Positions 1 to 9,221 of a stretch of 64,000 nt of DNA are shown here, in pieces (within the stretch, counting starts at the first letter, position 1; every line of letters begins with the position of its first letter). Below the pieces are notes generated by a model. That model made no database searches, was not told the DNA's origin, and was given only the letters and a program-made list of their open reading frames with translations. Both the position numbers and the translations under genes were made by a program. This DNA comes from Pirellulales bacterium (GTDB lineage: Bacteria; Planctomycetota; Planctomycetia; Pirellulales; Lacipirellulaceae): NCBI GenBank assembly GCA_022448265.1, contig JAKVCC010000013.1, forward strand, positions 1 to 64,000, in the 5' to 3' direction.

Positions 1-1514
1 TCCAGGCTATCGACCATCCCGTTCTGGTTGAGGTCGGTGGGAGGGAAGCCACCGGTCAGCAGCAAGCTCATGCTGTCGGGACTGAGTGCAAGTGAAAGCC
101 CGCCGATTCCTGTACCGGTGAGTGCAGGCAAACCGCTGGGCAACTGAATAACACTGGTGGAACTAACCAAGGTTATATCGCCCGTATGTGTTGCTCCATC
201 GAGAAAGTCGACGTTGATCGTGCCGTCGAGGCTGGCCGTATTGCTTACGTTGAACTGGCTGGCACTGTTGGGCGTGATGGCAAAGCCGAGTGTACCGTTA
301 CTGGTCAAGTTGCCGCCAACCGAAGTGGAACTTGCGGTTGCCAGGGTGGCGTTGTTTGTGATGGTGCCCGTGCCCAGGACGATATTGTTGATGTTAACCG
401 CGCCGGTAAAGGTTGCGCCACCAGGATCGTCGTTAATCGTAAGATCGTTGCTACCGAGATCCAACTCGTTGCTGAAAAACAGCTGCGTGTCGTCGCTAAC
501 GGTAATGGTCGCATCGGCGGTAAGGTTCACTTCCGCCTGGAACTGGTGCGACCCGGCAAGGACGTCAATGGACGGATCTCCAAAGGCATCGCTGGGATCG
601 AGGGGATCGTCTGGGTCGAATTCCAGGATCACACTGCCAAATCCGGCGATAGCATAGCTTTCGGCGGAGTTTTCGAAGACAACACGATTCACGCTGACGT
701 CGGCCTGGGTTGACACGGTGGTATCTCCGGAAATGCCAGTTCCAAAGATGGCGGTGTGGGTCGGGCTGTTGGCGCGGTTAACAGGCGCCCCAAAACCGCT
801 TGGAAAACTCCAGTTGTCAGGATCAGCCCAATCGCCGAGATTGCTCGGGATCCACGTGTATTCAGCAGCTTCCCCCAATACGATGTCCGCCGAGAATACT
901 TCTATCTCATTGAGACCCCGTTGATCATTGTCGAGGGAGATGCCTGAGATCGCTACGAACTTCAGGTAACGGACAGGCCCATCGGTGTGAGCGCTTATGC
1001 TGGTAAAAGAGTCAACGGTAGTGATCGGATTCTCCGGCGCTGTATCCGAAAGGGTCCCTGTCAGAATCGTCCTTATGGTACCTGAAAGGTCCATGTCAAA
1101 ATTAGCGTCGACGAAAGAAACTGAGTTGGACGCTTCAATGCGGAAGTCCTCTGTACCAAAATTGCTGCTCGTCCGATTGTGTGTATTGTACAGATCGATC
1201 TGGTCGATGTTGTACGCAGCTCCTAGATCGATCACCAGGTACGCCGGATCTATCGCTTCATCAGTGTTAACAAGCCAAAAATTGAGGTTGTCATTCTCAG
1301 CCTTGCTACCATCCACTACTCTTGTGGCGTTGAATCCTGAGCCTTGGGTGACGTCGGTCGAGTCCCAAAGACCGCCGCCATCGTTAATCGATCCACTTCC
1401 ACCAATGACCGACGACGGCGTCAGCGGCACCTGCGCTGCTTGAGCAATGGACGTGGTTGAAGCAAGACATAGCGTGGCGATGGACGCCAAAAGAACGTGG
1501 ACTTCACGATTCAT
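1..1514 (-). CDS. Secreted discoidin-like / beta-helix surface protein, 3' end outside window
   Basis: Open frame of 504 codons read leftward from ATG at 1514 with no stop before the window edge, so it is a 5' partial gene. It begins MNREVHVLLASIATLCLAST, a signal peptide. Residues about 30-190 resemble an F5/8 type C (discoidin) fold, with the phrases YLVIDLGAAYNIDQIDLYNT and VRYLKF. After that come Thr/Asn/Gly-rich repeats typical of autotransporter-like beta-helices (GTGTITNNATLATA). The last visible residues, DLNQNGMVDSLD, resemble a dockerin-type calcium loop, which in planctomycete proteins often precedes a PEP-CTERM tail. The N-terminal 190 residues are paralogous to the gene at 11291, which supports both start sites. 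The role is probably extracellular adhesion or carbohydrate binding, which is an inference. The C-terminal sorting signal cannot be seen. Confidence 0.85.
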   Translation of the reverse strand, partial: MNREVHVLLASIATLCLASTTSIAQAAQVPLTPSSVIGGSGSINDGGGLWDSTDVTQGSGFNATRVVDGSKAENDNLNFWLVNTDEAIDPAYLVIDLGAAYNIDQIDLYNTHNRTSSNFGTEDFRIEASNSVSFVDANFDMDLSGTIRTILTGTLSDTAPENPITTVDSFTSISAHTDGPVRYLKFVAISGISLDNDQRGLNEIEVFSADIVLGEAAEYTWIPSNLGDWADPDNWSFPSGFGAPVNRANSPTHTAIFGTGISGDTTVSTQADVSVNRVVFENSAESYAIAGFGSVILEFDPDDPLDPSDAFGDPSIDVLAGSHQFQAEVNLTADATITVSDDTQLFFSNELDLGSNDLTINDDPGGATFTGAVNINNIVLGTGTITNNATLATASSTSVGGNLTSNGTLGFAITPNSASQFNVSNTASLDGTINVDFLDGATHTGDITLVSSTSVIQLPSGLPALTGTGIGGLSLALSPDSMSLLLTGGFPPTDLNQNGMVDSL

Positions 1515-1850
1515 ACTCTTTGTCTCCTTCGATCGAAATGGTACTTGAGAGAATTCATTAGCCCGTCCTTTTAAAGTTGAGGCTTAAGACTTAAGACTTA
1601 AGGCTTTACCAATCCGGAATCCGACACCCGCAATCGTGAGGATCTCCCCTTGCTTGTGTGCGGTGTCCGATAGTTTATCGCTGCCAGATGAGTGTTGCGC
1701 GATTGTGGGTCGTCATGAGAACCTTCCCTACTAGACTTGAGAGACTAAGCAACGTCAATGTTTTTGTGCTGGACGATGCCGCCGGCCACCGCTACGACAA
1801 CCGAGGGAATCGCCAAAACTCCCTCCGCTGCAGGGGATTGCGGCGAGCGG
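1515..1850 (-). promoter_or_regulatory. Long conserved 5' leader of the surface-protein gene, copy A
   Basis: The roughly 335 bases upstream of the ATG at 1514 match, in inverted orientation, the leader of the paralogous gene at 11291 (10925-11290). Recognisable blocks in gene direction are a GAGGGA...TCCCTC hairpin near 1805-1830 (loop changed relative to copy B), a block containing GCAACACTCATCTGGCAGC, a block with TTGCGGGTGTCGGATTCCGG, three CTTAAG hexamers spaced 7 bp apart (about 1580-1605), and a purine-rich GAAGGAGACAAAG site just before the start codon. Such length and conservation outside coding sequence suggest a regulatory leader RNA or a recently duplicated promoter region. Which of the two cannot be told from the window. 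Confidence 0.55.
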
Positions 1851-2333
1851 TCGGCCACGAATGCACGATCGGCGGCGTCTGGTTCTTTCTGGCCACAAGG
1901 CGGAAATCCGAAAATCACGGTCACGGATCACCCCACCGAGTCCTTTTAGTTTGATCGACGTTAAGGTCGAGAAGGAAGAAAACTAGCCTCGCAATGCAGA
2001 TATTTGATCGCCGTCTTGAGGTTTGGTATAACCCTGGGTTTTGGTACAAAACGCAGCATGGCTTTATTCTTGCTCGCAAGCTTCGAATTCTTGCCGAGAG
2101 AGAAGTACCATTCGATATGTAAAATGCGCTGATTCGGTGGGATTCCTGACACGGAAATCCGGTGGACCCGCATTCCTCAGTTGTGGTTTGTGTCCACTCT
2201 CGATAATTAGAGAGACACAACCCAAATGAGTGAATTCCTGTTTGCTATCAGTTATGCGCCGTCGCCGACAAAGAGACTGATTGAGGTTGTAGATTGCGTT
2301 TTGTAGATTTTGGTTTAGGAGGTCTGGTGAATC
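1851..2333. other. Intergenic stretch without recognised gene
   Basis: No open frame here has recognisable family similarity or typical planctomycete codon use. The only support for function is a strong AGGAGG ribosome binding site at 2317-2322, which belongs to the DUF1559 gene that starts at 2334. Confidence 0.5.
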
Positions 2334-3311
2334 ATGCGCGTTCGTGGCAATCATCAATCCGAGATCATCAGTCGTAAATCACTCCGGGCTTTCACGCTCG
2401 TTGAGTTGCTGGTCGTGATCGCCATCATCGGCATCCTGGTCGCGCTGTTGCTGCCGGCCGTGCAGGCGGCGCGGGAAGCCGCCCGCCGCACGCACTGCAC
2501 CAACAATCTCAAGCAGATCGGTCTGGCCATGCACAACTACCACGACGCGCACGGGGGGCTACCCTACGGCGCAAGCGGAGTCTTTGACACCGCTATAGGC
2601 GGAACGTGGGGCGCGTCCATACTGCAGTATCTCGAGGACCAGTCGGCGTACGACCAGTTCGATTTCAATTTCCCGATGTTAGACCCCATCAATGCCGAGG
2701 CCGCCAAGAAGGTCGTGCCGGTCTATCTTTGCCCGACCGATCCTGGCTCGCAGGATCCGATCAGCACGGTTCATTGCTCGCGTCATTCGTTGCCGGAAGT
2801 GGTGCGCACTTCCTACTTCGGTTCCATGGGCCCCACGCACATGGGTAGCTGTGGCGATTGTCCCGACCCGACACCCAGCGCTTCGAACTACTGTTGCCGG
2901 TTGAGCTGGAATTTCGGCTCGTTTGCCCACGACGGCCTGGGTGTATCACTCGGTCAATTTCCCGGCATGATTTGCCGTTACCCTCGGAGCATAGCGTTTA
3001 GAGAGGTTACCGACGGGCTGAGCAACACGTTTTTGGTCGGCGAGACGGTTTCGGATCATTGCTGCTTCAACGGGGCTTACGCGACTAACTTCTCAGTCTC
3101 GTCGACCGTCATCGTGCTGAACCTGCTCGTGCGGGACAACCGCGAAGGCGAAATGTACACGACCGCGTGCGGCTTCAAGAGCATGCATCCCGGCGGCGCG
3201 AACTTCGTGATGGGCGACGCTAGCGCGCACTTCATCAGCGAGTCAATCGACTACCGGCTATACAACGAGCTGGGAAGCCGTGCCCACGGCGAGCCGGTCT
3301 CTATCCCCTAG
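2334..3311 (+). CDS. DUF1559 prepilin-like (type II secretion pseudopilin-like) protein
   Basis: A 325-residue protein with the class III signal/N-methylation motif at residues 18-32 ([15 protein letters not shown]), in which cleavage would fall between Ala19 and Phe20 and the Glu at mature position 5 is present. The hydrophobic helix is followed by [20 protein letters not shown] and NYHD, the hallmark opening of DUF1559. The C-terminal part ends in [18 protein letters not shown], close to the consensus H-x-GG-N-x-x-x-x-DGS of the family (here DAS). An AGGAGG site lies 11 bases before the ATG. DUF1559 proteins are abundant in planctomycetes and are thought to be exported surface or pseudopilus components; the precise role is unknown. 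The lipoprotein gene 12 bases downstream is its usual partner. Confidence 0.9.
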   Translation: MRVRGNHQSEIISRKSLRAFTLVELLVVIAIIGILVALLLPAVQAAREAARRTHCTNNLKQIGLAMHNYHDAHGGLPYGASGVFDTAIGGTWGASILQYLEDQSAYDQFDFNFPMLDPINAEAAKKVVPVYLCPTDPGSQDPISTVHCSRHSLPEVVRTSYFGSMGPTHMGSCGDCPDPTPSASNYCCRLSWNFGSFAHDGLGVSLGQFPGMICRYPRSIAFREVTDGLSNTFLVGETVSDHCCFNGAYATNFSVSSTVIVLNLLVRDNREGEMYTTACGFKSMHPGGANFVMGDASAHFISESIDYRLYNELGSRAHGEPVSIP

Positions 3312-3323
3312 GCAACAACACAG

Positions 3324-3749
3324 ATGAAGCGCTCTGTTTGTCACTACCGAACCGCCGCAGTCATCTTGTGTGTATTTCTGGGCGGCTGTGGAAGCGTCGA
3401 GCGGCCCACGACCGTGCCGGTCCAGGGGCAGGTTACCTTCGCGGGCGCCCCGTGCCCCGCGCCGGGTACCGTCTTCTTCGGGCCCTTGGAGGTGCCCGAT
3501 GGTCTGCCGCGCCGTCCCGGCCGCGGTCGCTTCGACACCGACGGCGCATTCACCGTGCAGTCGTTCACGCCGGGCGACGGGCTCATTCCGGGACGGTATC
3601 GAACCCGGATAGAGTGCTGGAAAGTTCCGCCGTCGCCCACCTCCGCCGGCGTGAGCTATCTTCCGCCCGGATTCCAAACTCCGGAACTGGTCGTCGAACC
3701 CAGCGGCCCAGTCGAGGTCCGCTACGATGTGCCTTCGGCCGCGCGGTGA
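3324..3749 (+). CDS. Small lipoprotein, carboxypeptidase-regulatory-like domain
   Basis: A 141-residue protein starting with a short lipoprotein signal ending in the lipobox-like LGGCG (Cys about residue 18). After it comes TTVPVQGQVTFAGAPCPAPG, typical of a carboxypeptidase-regulatory/transthyretin-like beta fold, and FTPGDGLIPGRYRTRI, the usual 'PGxY' closing strand. It follows the DUF1559 gene after 12 bases in the same direction, the arrangement commonly seen in planctomycetes, so the two are probably cotranscribed. The molecular role is unknown; an outer-surface accessory of the pseudopilin-like protein is an inference. Confidence 0.8.
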   Translation: MKRSVCHYRTAAVILCVFLGGCGSVERPTTVPVQGQVTFAGAPCPAPGTVFFGPLEVPDGLPRRPGRGRFDTDGAFTVQSFTPGDGLIPGRYRTRIECWKVPPSPTSAGVSYLPPGFQTPELVVEPSGPVEVRYDVPSAAR

Positions 3750-3900
3750 GGCCGACAAACCTGTACCGCTGTTTCCACTCCCATAATCACGGCTTCCTGT
3801 CCGCCCTCGATACCGTGGTCCAGGCTGCCAGTGCGACGGTCAAACATTTTTGTGTCATCTGATCATCATCAGATTCGAGGGGAAAGAGGGAATCGATCGC

Positions 3901-3930
3901 TCTTTGTGCTTCACATCTTTGTGCTTCACC
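3901..3930. repeat. 15-bp perfect-but-one tandem duplication (intergenic)
   Basis: The unit TCTTTGTGCTTCAC(A/C) occurs twice in direct succession at 3901-3915 and 3916-3930. It lies in the 270-bp gap between the lipoprotein gene and the gene at 4020. It is one of six such short duplications in the window; the other five sit at gene ends or junctions. Confidence 0.8.
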
Positions 3931-4019
3931 GTAGAATGACCCTCCCTTGTAACCGCTTTGGAGACGCGACCACAAACGTTCTGTAGTCGCTTCTAGTGTA
4001 AATCCGGGAGTCCCTACTC

Positions 4020-5552
4020 ATGCTGCTGAGAATCTGCAGTTTAGCCGTACTATTATTCATTGAATCCCACTTCACCGTGTTGGCTGCGGAACAGGGAGAG
4101 ATCGTACTATCTCGAAAAGTACCGGTCATCAACAACGAACTTACACTTCGCCTTCAGCCCCCGCAAAACGCTCAACTGCCAGACACCGCGACGTTAAACA
4201 TTTCTCTTGCTGGCCAATCGATCCTTCAGCGAACATTAACGTTGGCAAATGCCGACGGTCGACGGGCGAGTTTCACTCCCCGGGAAACCGGATTCTACAA
4301 GGCAGTTGTTGACTTCGGAGCCGGCAGCAATGCCCAGCGTATCGTCCAGGAATTTCCGGTCGTGTGCCGCGAGATGTATTTCTTGGTTTGGGGGCCACCT
4401 ACGCCCGACCAACGTTTGTCTCATGGTCCACTAACTGCCCAGGTGATTGCGCCGAACAGAAAACCGGAAACGATCAAGTATTGGTTGGACCACGGTTCGG
4501 ATGTCGTGGCCTGGGTTGGAGCTCCCGCATCGCAGCCTTCCGGCGAGATCTCTGACGAGCAGATGGCTGATTGGGTCGAGGAGATCTCGGAGCAGGTTGA
4601 CAGGGGTTGCAATGGAATTTTTATCGACGAGTTCGGAGCTTATCCGACGGAACATGGGATTAAGCGGATGCGGAGCATCAGCGTCATGCTGAAGAAGGCT
4701 CGCGAGCGATTCCCGGACCTGTTGATCATGCCCGCGACCGCCGGCGCGATACAACGTGAACTAGCCATCGGCTACCAAGAGATCGGTGCCGTGGCGCTGC
4801 TGGAGTCTTACCCGACCTGTTTCACGCGGTTCTTTGCCAGCCACAACTTCAAAAAGCACCTTGACTCACGCATCGAGACGGCACGCAATACCGACCTGAT
4901 CCATCGTGTCGGAAAGGGGCAGGCGGCGATTGTTTTACTGGGGACCCGAGTTTGCGGCGCTCACGAAGAGCCGGTGGTGGCAGAGGTCGAGCACCATGTG
5001 CGGTACATCAAGAAGCACGCACCGGAGATGCCGGGAATCGGCTTTTACGGTGATCGTTACGACGGCATGACCTCGCAATTAGTGCGGATGGTGAATGAGT
5101 ATTACATCAAGCCGGTTGTCGATCTGCGCGCGATCCGCTTTGCGCCGTATACCGCTGCCGCTGGCAAGTCCGTGGACGTGCTGGTCGGCATCCACAACCT
5201 TGGCGGCATGACTGCGCGGGATATTAAGGTGCACGTTTATGCAGGCGAACATGGAACGGCGAAGAAAGAGCAGATTGGGACCCTATCGATCAATGCGATT
5301 GGCTATGGCCATCGGGATCTGGAGCCGAAAGAACAAGGGCAACTAGTTGAATACCAGCAGGTCAACGGCAGCCGTTACGCGGTAATCCCCAATGAGGAAA
5401 ACAGGGTTTTTCTGGCCAGAACCACGGGCAAGGTAACGTGGACTCCAGAGCAGTCTGGCTATTACACGATATCGGCCGAGGTCCAACCTTCCGCGCAAGA
5501 TCAGTTTACGATACTTGACGGCGCCGTCCAGGAAACGCTGTTAGTCAAATGA
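4020..5552 (+). CDS. Secreted protein with predicted TIM-barrel and C-terminal CARDB-like domain
   Basis: A 510-residue protein with a signal peptide ending near VLAAEQG. Residues about 25-115 look like a beta-sandwich. Residues about 120-360 carry a pattern of strands and motifs seen in TIM-barrel glycoside hydrolase-like proteins: CNGIFIDEFGAYPTEHG has an acidic pair at a strand end, and PEMPGIGFYGDRYDG closes the barrel. Residues about 370-505 (VDVLVGIHNLGGMTARDIKVHVYAG) match the CARDB style of cell-adhesion beta-sandwich. I cannot assign a substrate or a numbered GH family. It may act on carbohydrates outside the cytoplasm. It stands alone between the lipoprotein gene and an IS3 scrap. 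Confidence 0.75.
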   Translation: MLLRICSLAVLLFIESHFTVLAAEQGEIVLSRKVPVINNELTLRLQPPQNAQLPDTATLNISLAGQSILQRTLTLANADGRRASFTPRETGFYKAVVDFGAGSNAQRIVQEFPVVCREMYFLVWGPPTPDQRLSHGPLTAQVIAPNRKPETIKYWLDHGSDVVAWVGAPASQPSGEISDEQMADWVEEISEQVDRGCNGIFIDEFGAYPTEHGIKRMRSISVMLKKARERFPDLLIMPATAGAIQRELAIGYQEIGAVALLESYPTCFTRFFASHNFKKHLDSRIETARNTDLIHRVGKGQAAIVLLGTRVCGAHEEPVVAEVEHHVRYIKKHAPEMPGIGFYGDRYDGMTSQLVRMVNEYYIKPVVDLRAIRFAPYTAAAGKSVDVLVGIHNLGGMTARDIKVHVYAGEHGTAKKEQIGTLSINAIGYGHRDLEPKEQGQLVEYQQVNGSRYAVIPNEENRVFLARTTGKVTWTPEQSGYYTISAEVQPSAQDQFTILDGAVQETLLVK

Positions 5553-5555
5553 GAC

Positions 5556-5669
5556 TGTAATCTCCAGCGCCTTACAGACTTCCGGAACCTTCTTGCCCTG
5601 GCCGAGTTCCACATCGGCCTTGCGCAGCTTCGAGATAACCTGGTCCACTGAATGACGTTTCTGCTTCAT
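5556..5669 (-). pseudogene. N-terminal remnant of IS3-family transposase OrfA
   Basis: Reading leftward from ATG at 5669, 38 codons give MKQKRHSVDQVISKLRKADV and ELGQGKKVPEVCKALEIT, which is the start of the helix-turn-helix OrfA of IS3-type elements. The similarity stops abruptly just at the stop codon of the preceding gene (5550-5552). The rest of OrfA, OrfB and the terminal repeats are absent, so this is a dead fragment. It marks an old insertion and deletion next to the 4020 gene. Confidence 0.75.
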
Positions 5670-5945
5670 CCGAAAGAATCCTTTCCGCACCCTCTAGCCC
5701 GACTGGCATTCTCCCACTTCTCCTGGACCAATTTTAGGGGAAGAGGTCAATCGCGATGTCCGCGTTAGCGCTTTTCCGCTGGCGGCGACGGTGCTTATAA
5801 TGGAAAATAGTGGATGTTCCGATGAGGATTGCTCAAAATGGAGCAGCCGTCGCGTTCCCAACGGATCCGTAACCGCCCTGGCCTGCCGTATCCAGGCATC
5901 CGGTATCTGACGCCCGATCGAATTCTCCTAGGAGGAGCTCGAGCA

Positions 5946-8900
5946 GTGACTTCAATTCGGAAGACGATGGTGTTGATGGTCACGCTGTTGCTTGCGTTGT
6001 CTGCCTCGGCTTCTCAAGGGGGGGAGGAGACCACGAAGCCGGTCGATTTTGGCCGAGACATTCAGCCGATTTTGACGAACCATTGCTACGCCTGTCACGG
6101 CCCCGACGCTACGAGCCGCGAGGCGGACCTGCGACTGGATAAGCCGGACTTCATCACGGACGATGACGCGGAAATCATCGTACCCGGCGATCCGCAAGCC
6201 AGTGAGTTGGTGCGCAGGATCGAGTCGGACGATCCTGACGAAGTTATGCCTCAGGATCCGGACAAGCGGCTTTCCGCAGAACAGATCGCACTGCTGCGAG
6301 CGTGGGTCGGGCAGGGGGCGAAGTTTCGTGACCATTGGGCGTACGAGAAGCCAATCAAGGCGGCACTGCCCAAGGTACGCAGCACGAAGTGGCCGCAGGG
6401 CGAGATCGATCGTTTCGTGCTGGCGCGGCTCGAAGCAAAGGGTCTGAAGCCAAGCCCCGAGGCGGACCGGGCAGCGCTCGTCCGCCGCGTGACTTTGGAC
6501 CTGACAGGTCTTTTGCCTACACCGAAGGAGGTCGAGGCGTTCGTCGGCGACATGTCGGTCGGCGCTTTCGAAAAAGTGGTCGACCGACTGCTGAAGTCCA
6601 AGAGATACGGCGAGCACCGCGCCCGCTACTGGATGGACTACGCGCGGTTCGGCGACACGTCGGGCCTACACCGCGATTCGTATCAAAGCCGCTGGCCGTA
6701 TCGCGACTGGGTGATCAAGGCGTTCAACGGCGACATGCCCTACGACCGCTTCACGATCGAGCAGCTCGCCGGCGATTTGCTGCCGCCGGACAACGTGGAC
6801 CAGCTCGTGGCGACCGGGTTTCTGCGTTGCGGCATCAACACGGGTGAGGGTGGCTCGATTGTCGAGGAGCTGCGGGTGAACCTGGCCCGTGATCGCACGG
6901 AGGTACTCGGTGGGGTGTATATGGGCATGACGACCGGCTGCGCAATGTGTCACGACCACAAGTACGATCCGTTGACGATGAAAGACTTCTACGCGCTTTC
7001 GGCCTTCTTCAACAACATCGCGGAAAAGGCTTCGGGCGACGACCGTGACGATTGGCCGCCGAGCATCCTCGTTCCGAACCCGGGCAATCGCGCGGCGTAC
7101 GATGCGAAGCTTCGAGAGAAAGGAAACGTACTGCGCAAGCTCGCCCGTCGCAGAGCCAAGGCAGACGAGTTGATCGCCTTGTGGATCAACTCTGGCGGGC
7201 CGAAGGCGGTGCCCGCCGACGGGCTCGAACTCCGCCTGCCACTGGACGAGAACTACCGTCACGGTGATGCGGACCGCACCGTACTGCATAACACCGCGCC
7301 CAACGCGCAACCTAAAACGTTTGTCACCGAGGGCCCCGAGGCGCATTGGGGCGAAGAGACGAATCTCTGGCCGACGTTCCGCTTCGAGACGAACACCAAA
7401 GTGAACCTCGGCACCGCCGGCGACTTTGAAAAGAACGAGGCGTTCAGCGTTGGCGGTTGGATCAAGCCGCGGAACGTACCGGCCGGGCGAGGCTGGAATA
7501 CGAAAGAGGGCGCCCTGATCGCGCGGATGGACGCGGCCAACAAGTTGCGCGGGTGGAACCTGTACGACCTCGACGGCGCGTTGGTAGTTCAACTCGTGCA
7601 CAGCTGGCCCGACGCGATCAGCGTCGAGACCGAGGGCACGACCGAGTACCGCGACCCTTTCATGCCGCCGGAAGGGCACCACAAAATGCCGAACACGATC
7701 GTCGAGACGCTGCCCCGCGGCTGGTGGGCACATGTGATGTTCACGTATGACGGTTCCGGCAAGGCCGGGGGCGTCAAAATATACGTCAACGGCGTCGAGC
7801 AGAAGCTCACGGTCCGTCTCGACCAGTTGACGGGCTCCATCCGCACCGAAGCGCCCACTTGGCTGGGCCGCCGCCATGACACCGAGCCGATGCAAGCAGC
7901 GGCGTACCAGGATATCCGCATCTATCGCCGCGCGCTGACGGCTGACGAGGTCGCCCGCGCGGCCAGGGAGAACGTCGCCGCCGAGATCATCGCGGCAGTC
8001 AAACCGGCCGACTGGAACGAGGATCAGCGGAAAATCATCGAGGATGTCTACTTCGAGCGCTACGACGAGCCGAGCCGGGAACTGGCCGCGCAGCTACCGG
8101 ACATCAACACGCAGCTCGTCAAACTCTCTGACGGCGGGGCGCTGACGCTGATCTGTCGTGAGAAGCCGGCCCTGGCGTATGCCGACACGCTGCATCGCGG
8201 GGCTTTCGGCGAGCGCGTCGAGCGGGTGCGTCCCGATACGCCCCACTTTCTTCCGCCGATGCCGAAGGACGCGCCGCGGAACCGACTCGGTCTCGCCCAA
8301 TGGGTCGTCTCACCCCACAACCGGCTCACGGCCCGCGTCACCGTCAACCGGATGTGGCAGGAAGTGTTTGGCACCGGCCTCGTCGAAACCAGTGGCGACC
8401 TGGGCTTGGTGGGCAGCCGGCCGTCGCACCCCAAGCTGCTCGACTGGCTCGCCGTCGATTTCATCGAAAACGGGTGGCAAGTCAAGCGGCTGTACAAGAT
8501 GCTCGTCATGTCGGCGACATATCGGCAGTCCGTCGAGGCGACCTCCGCAGACGTCGAGCGCGATCCACAGAACCGTCTGCTCGCCCGTGGCCCGCGCTTC
8601 CGGATGGACGCCGAGATGCTGCGCGATACGGCGCTGCAGGCTTCCGGTCTGCTGATCGAGCGGATCGGTGGACCGAGCGTCAAGCCGTACCAACCTGCCA
8701 AGGTGTGGGAAGGCGTCCACACCAATGCAAATTATCCGCAGGACCAGGGGGCCAATCTCTACCGCCGCAGCCTGTACACGTATTGGAAGCGGATGGCACC
8801 TCCGCCGAATATGACGGCCTTTGATGCGACGGATCGCTCCAGCGCGTGCGTCCGCCGCCAACGCACGAACACACCGCTGGCTGCGCTGGTGTTGATGAAC

Positions 8901-9212
8901 GACCCACAGTTCCTCGAAGCGGCCCGACAACTTGGCGCGCTGTCGATCAAGCACGGTGGCGAAACCGACAAGCAGCGGATCGACTACCTCGGACGTATTC
9001 TCCGCAGCCAGTCGTTCGACGACGCTTCGCGTGGCATCCTGCTCACGGCGCTGGAGAAGTTTCGGGCGAACCTCGAAGCCGATCCGGCGAGCGCGAAATC
9101 ACTCTTGGCGGTGGGCGAATCGCCCGCAAGAGAGCCACTATCGACCCAACAAGCGGTCTGGATGATGATGGCCACGACGATCATGAACAGTGACGAAGCA
9201 CTCAACAAATAG
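5946..9212 (+). CDS. Planctomycete cytochrome: PSCyt1 + DUF1549 + LamG + DUF1553
   Basis: An exported c-type cytochrome of about 1088 residues. The GTG at 5946 is chosen because an AGGAGG lies 10 bases before it (5930-5935) and because the signal peptide (MVLMVTLLLALSASA) then follows at once; an in-frame ATG at 5829 would add 39 residues without homology. Haem-binding CYACH is at residues 47-51 in the PSCyt1 domain (FGRDIQPILTNHCYACHGPD). DUF1549 follows (about 130-390) and includes a second CAMCH motif. A LamG/concanavalin-like insert is at about 480-690. DUF1553 ends the protein (ARVTVNRMWQEVFGTGLV, about 790-1040). It pairs with the DUF1501 gene 9 bases downstream. Such pairs are widespread in planctomycetes, with suggested but unproven roles in polysaccharide breakdown. 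Confidence 0.92.
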   Translation: MTSIRKTMVLMVTLLLALSASASQGGEETTKPVDFGRDIQPILTNHCYACHGPDATSREADLRLDKPDFITDDDAEIIVPGDPQASELVRRIESDDPDEVMPQDPDKRLSAEQIALLRAWVGQGAKFRDHWAYEKPIKAALPKVRSTKWPQGEIDRFVLARLEAKGLKPSPEADRAALVRRVTLDLTGLLPTPKEVEAFVGDMSVGAFEKVVDRLLKSKRYGEHRARYWMDYARFGDTSGLHRDSYQSRWPYRDWVIKAFNGDMPYDRFTIEQLAGDLLPPDNVDQLVATGFLRCGINTGEGGSIVEELRVNLARDRTEVLGGVYMGMTTGCAMCHDHKYDPLTMKDFYALSAFFNNIAEKASGDDRDDWPPSILVPNPGNRAAYDAKLREKGNVLRKLARRRAKADELIALWINSGGPKAVPADGLELRLPLDENYRHGDADRTVLHNTAPNAQPKTFVTEGPEAHWGEETNLWPTFRFETNTKVNLGTAGDFEKNEAFSVGGWIKPRNVPAGRGWNTKEGALIARMDAANKLRGWNLYDLDGALVVQLVHSWPDAISVETEGTTEYRDPFMPPEGHHKMPNTIVETLPRGWWAHVMFTYDGSGKAGGVKIYVNGVEQKLTVRLDQLTGSIRTEAPTWLGRRHDTEPMQAAAYQDIRIYRRALTADEVARAARENVAAEIIAAVKPADWNEDQRKIIEDVYFERYDEPSRELAAQLPDINTQLVKLSDGGALTLICREKPALAYADTLHRGAFGERVERVRPDTPHFLPPMPKDAPRNRLGLAQWVVSPHNRLTARVTVNRMWQEVFGTGLVETSGDLGLVGSRPSHPKLLDWLAVDFIENGWQVKRLYKMLVMSATYRQSVEATSADVERDPQNRLLARGPRFRMDAEMLRDTALQASGLLIERIGGPSVKPYQPAKVWEGVHTNANYPQDQGANLYRRSLYTYWKRMAPPPNMTAFDATDRSSACVRRQRTNTPLAALVLMNDPQFLEAARQLGALSIKHGGETDKQRIDYLGRILRSQSFDDASRGILLTALEKFRANLEADPASAKSLLAVGESPAREPLSTQQAVWMMMATTIMNSDEALNK

Positions 9213-9221
9213 GGCAATGCG

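Noticed and set aside
6666-7895. A 409-codon open frame on the minus strand
   Set aside because: It is antisense to the PSCyt/DUF1549/DUF1553 gene, has no family resemblance, and arises from the high GC third positions of the real gene.
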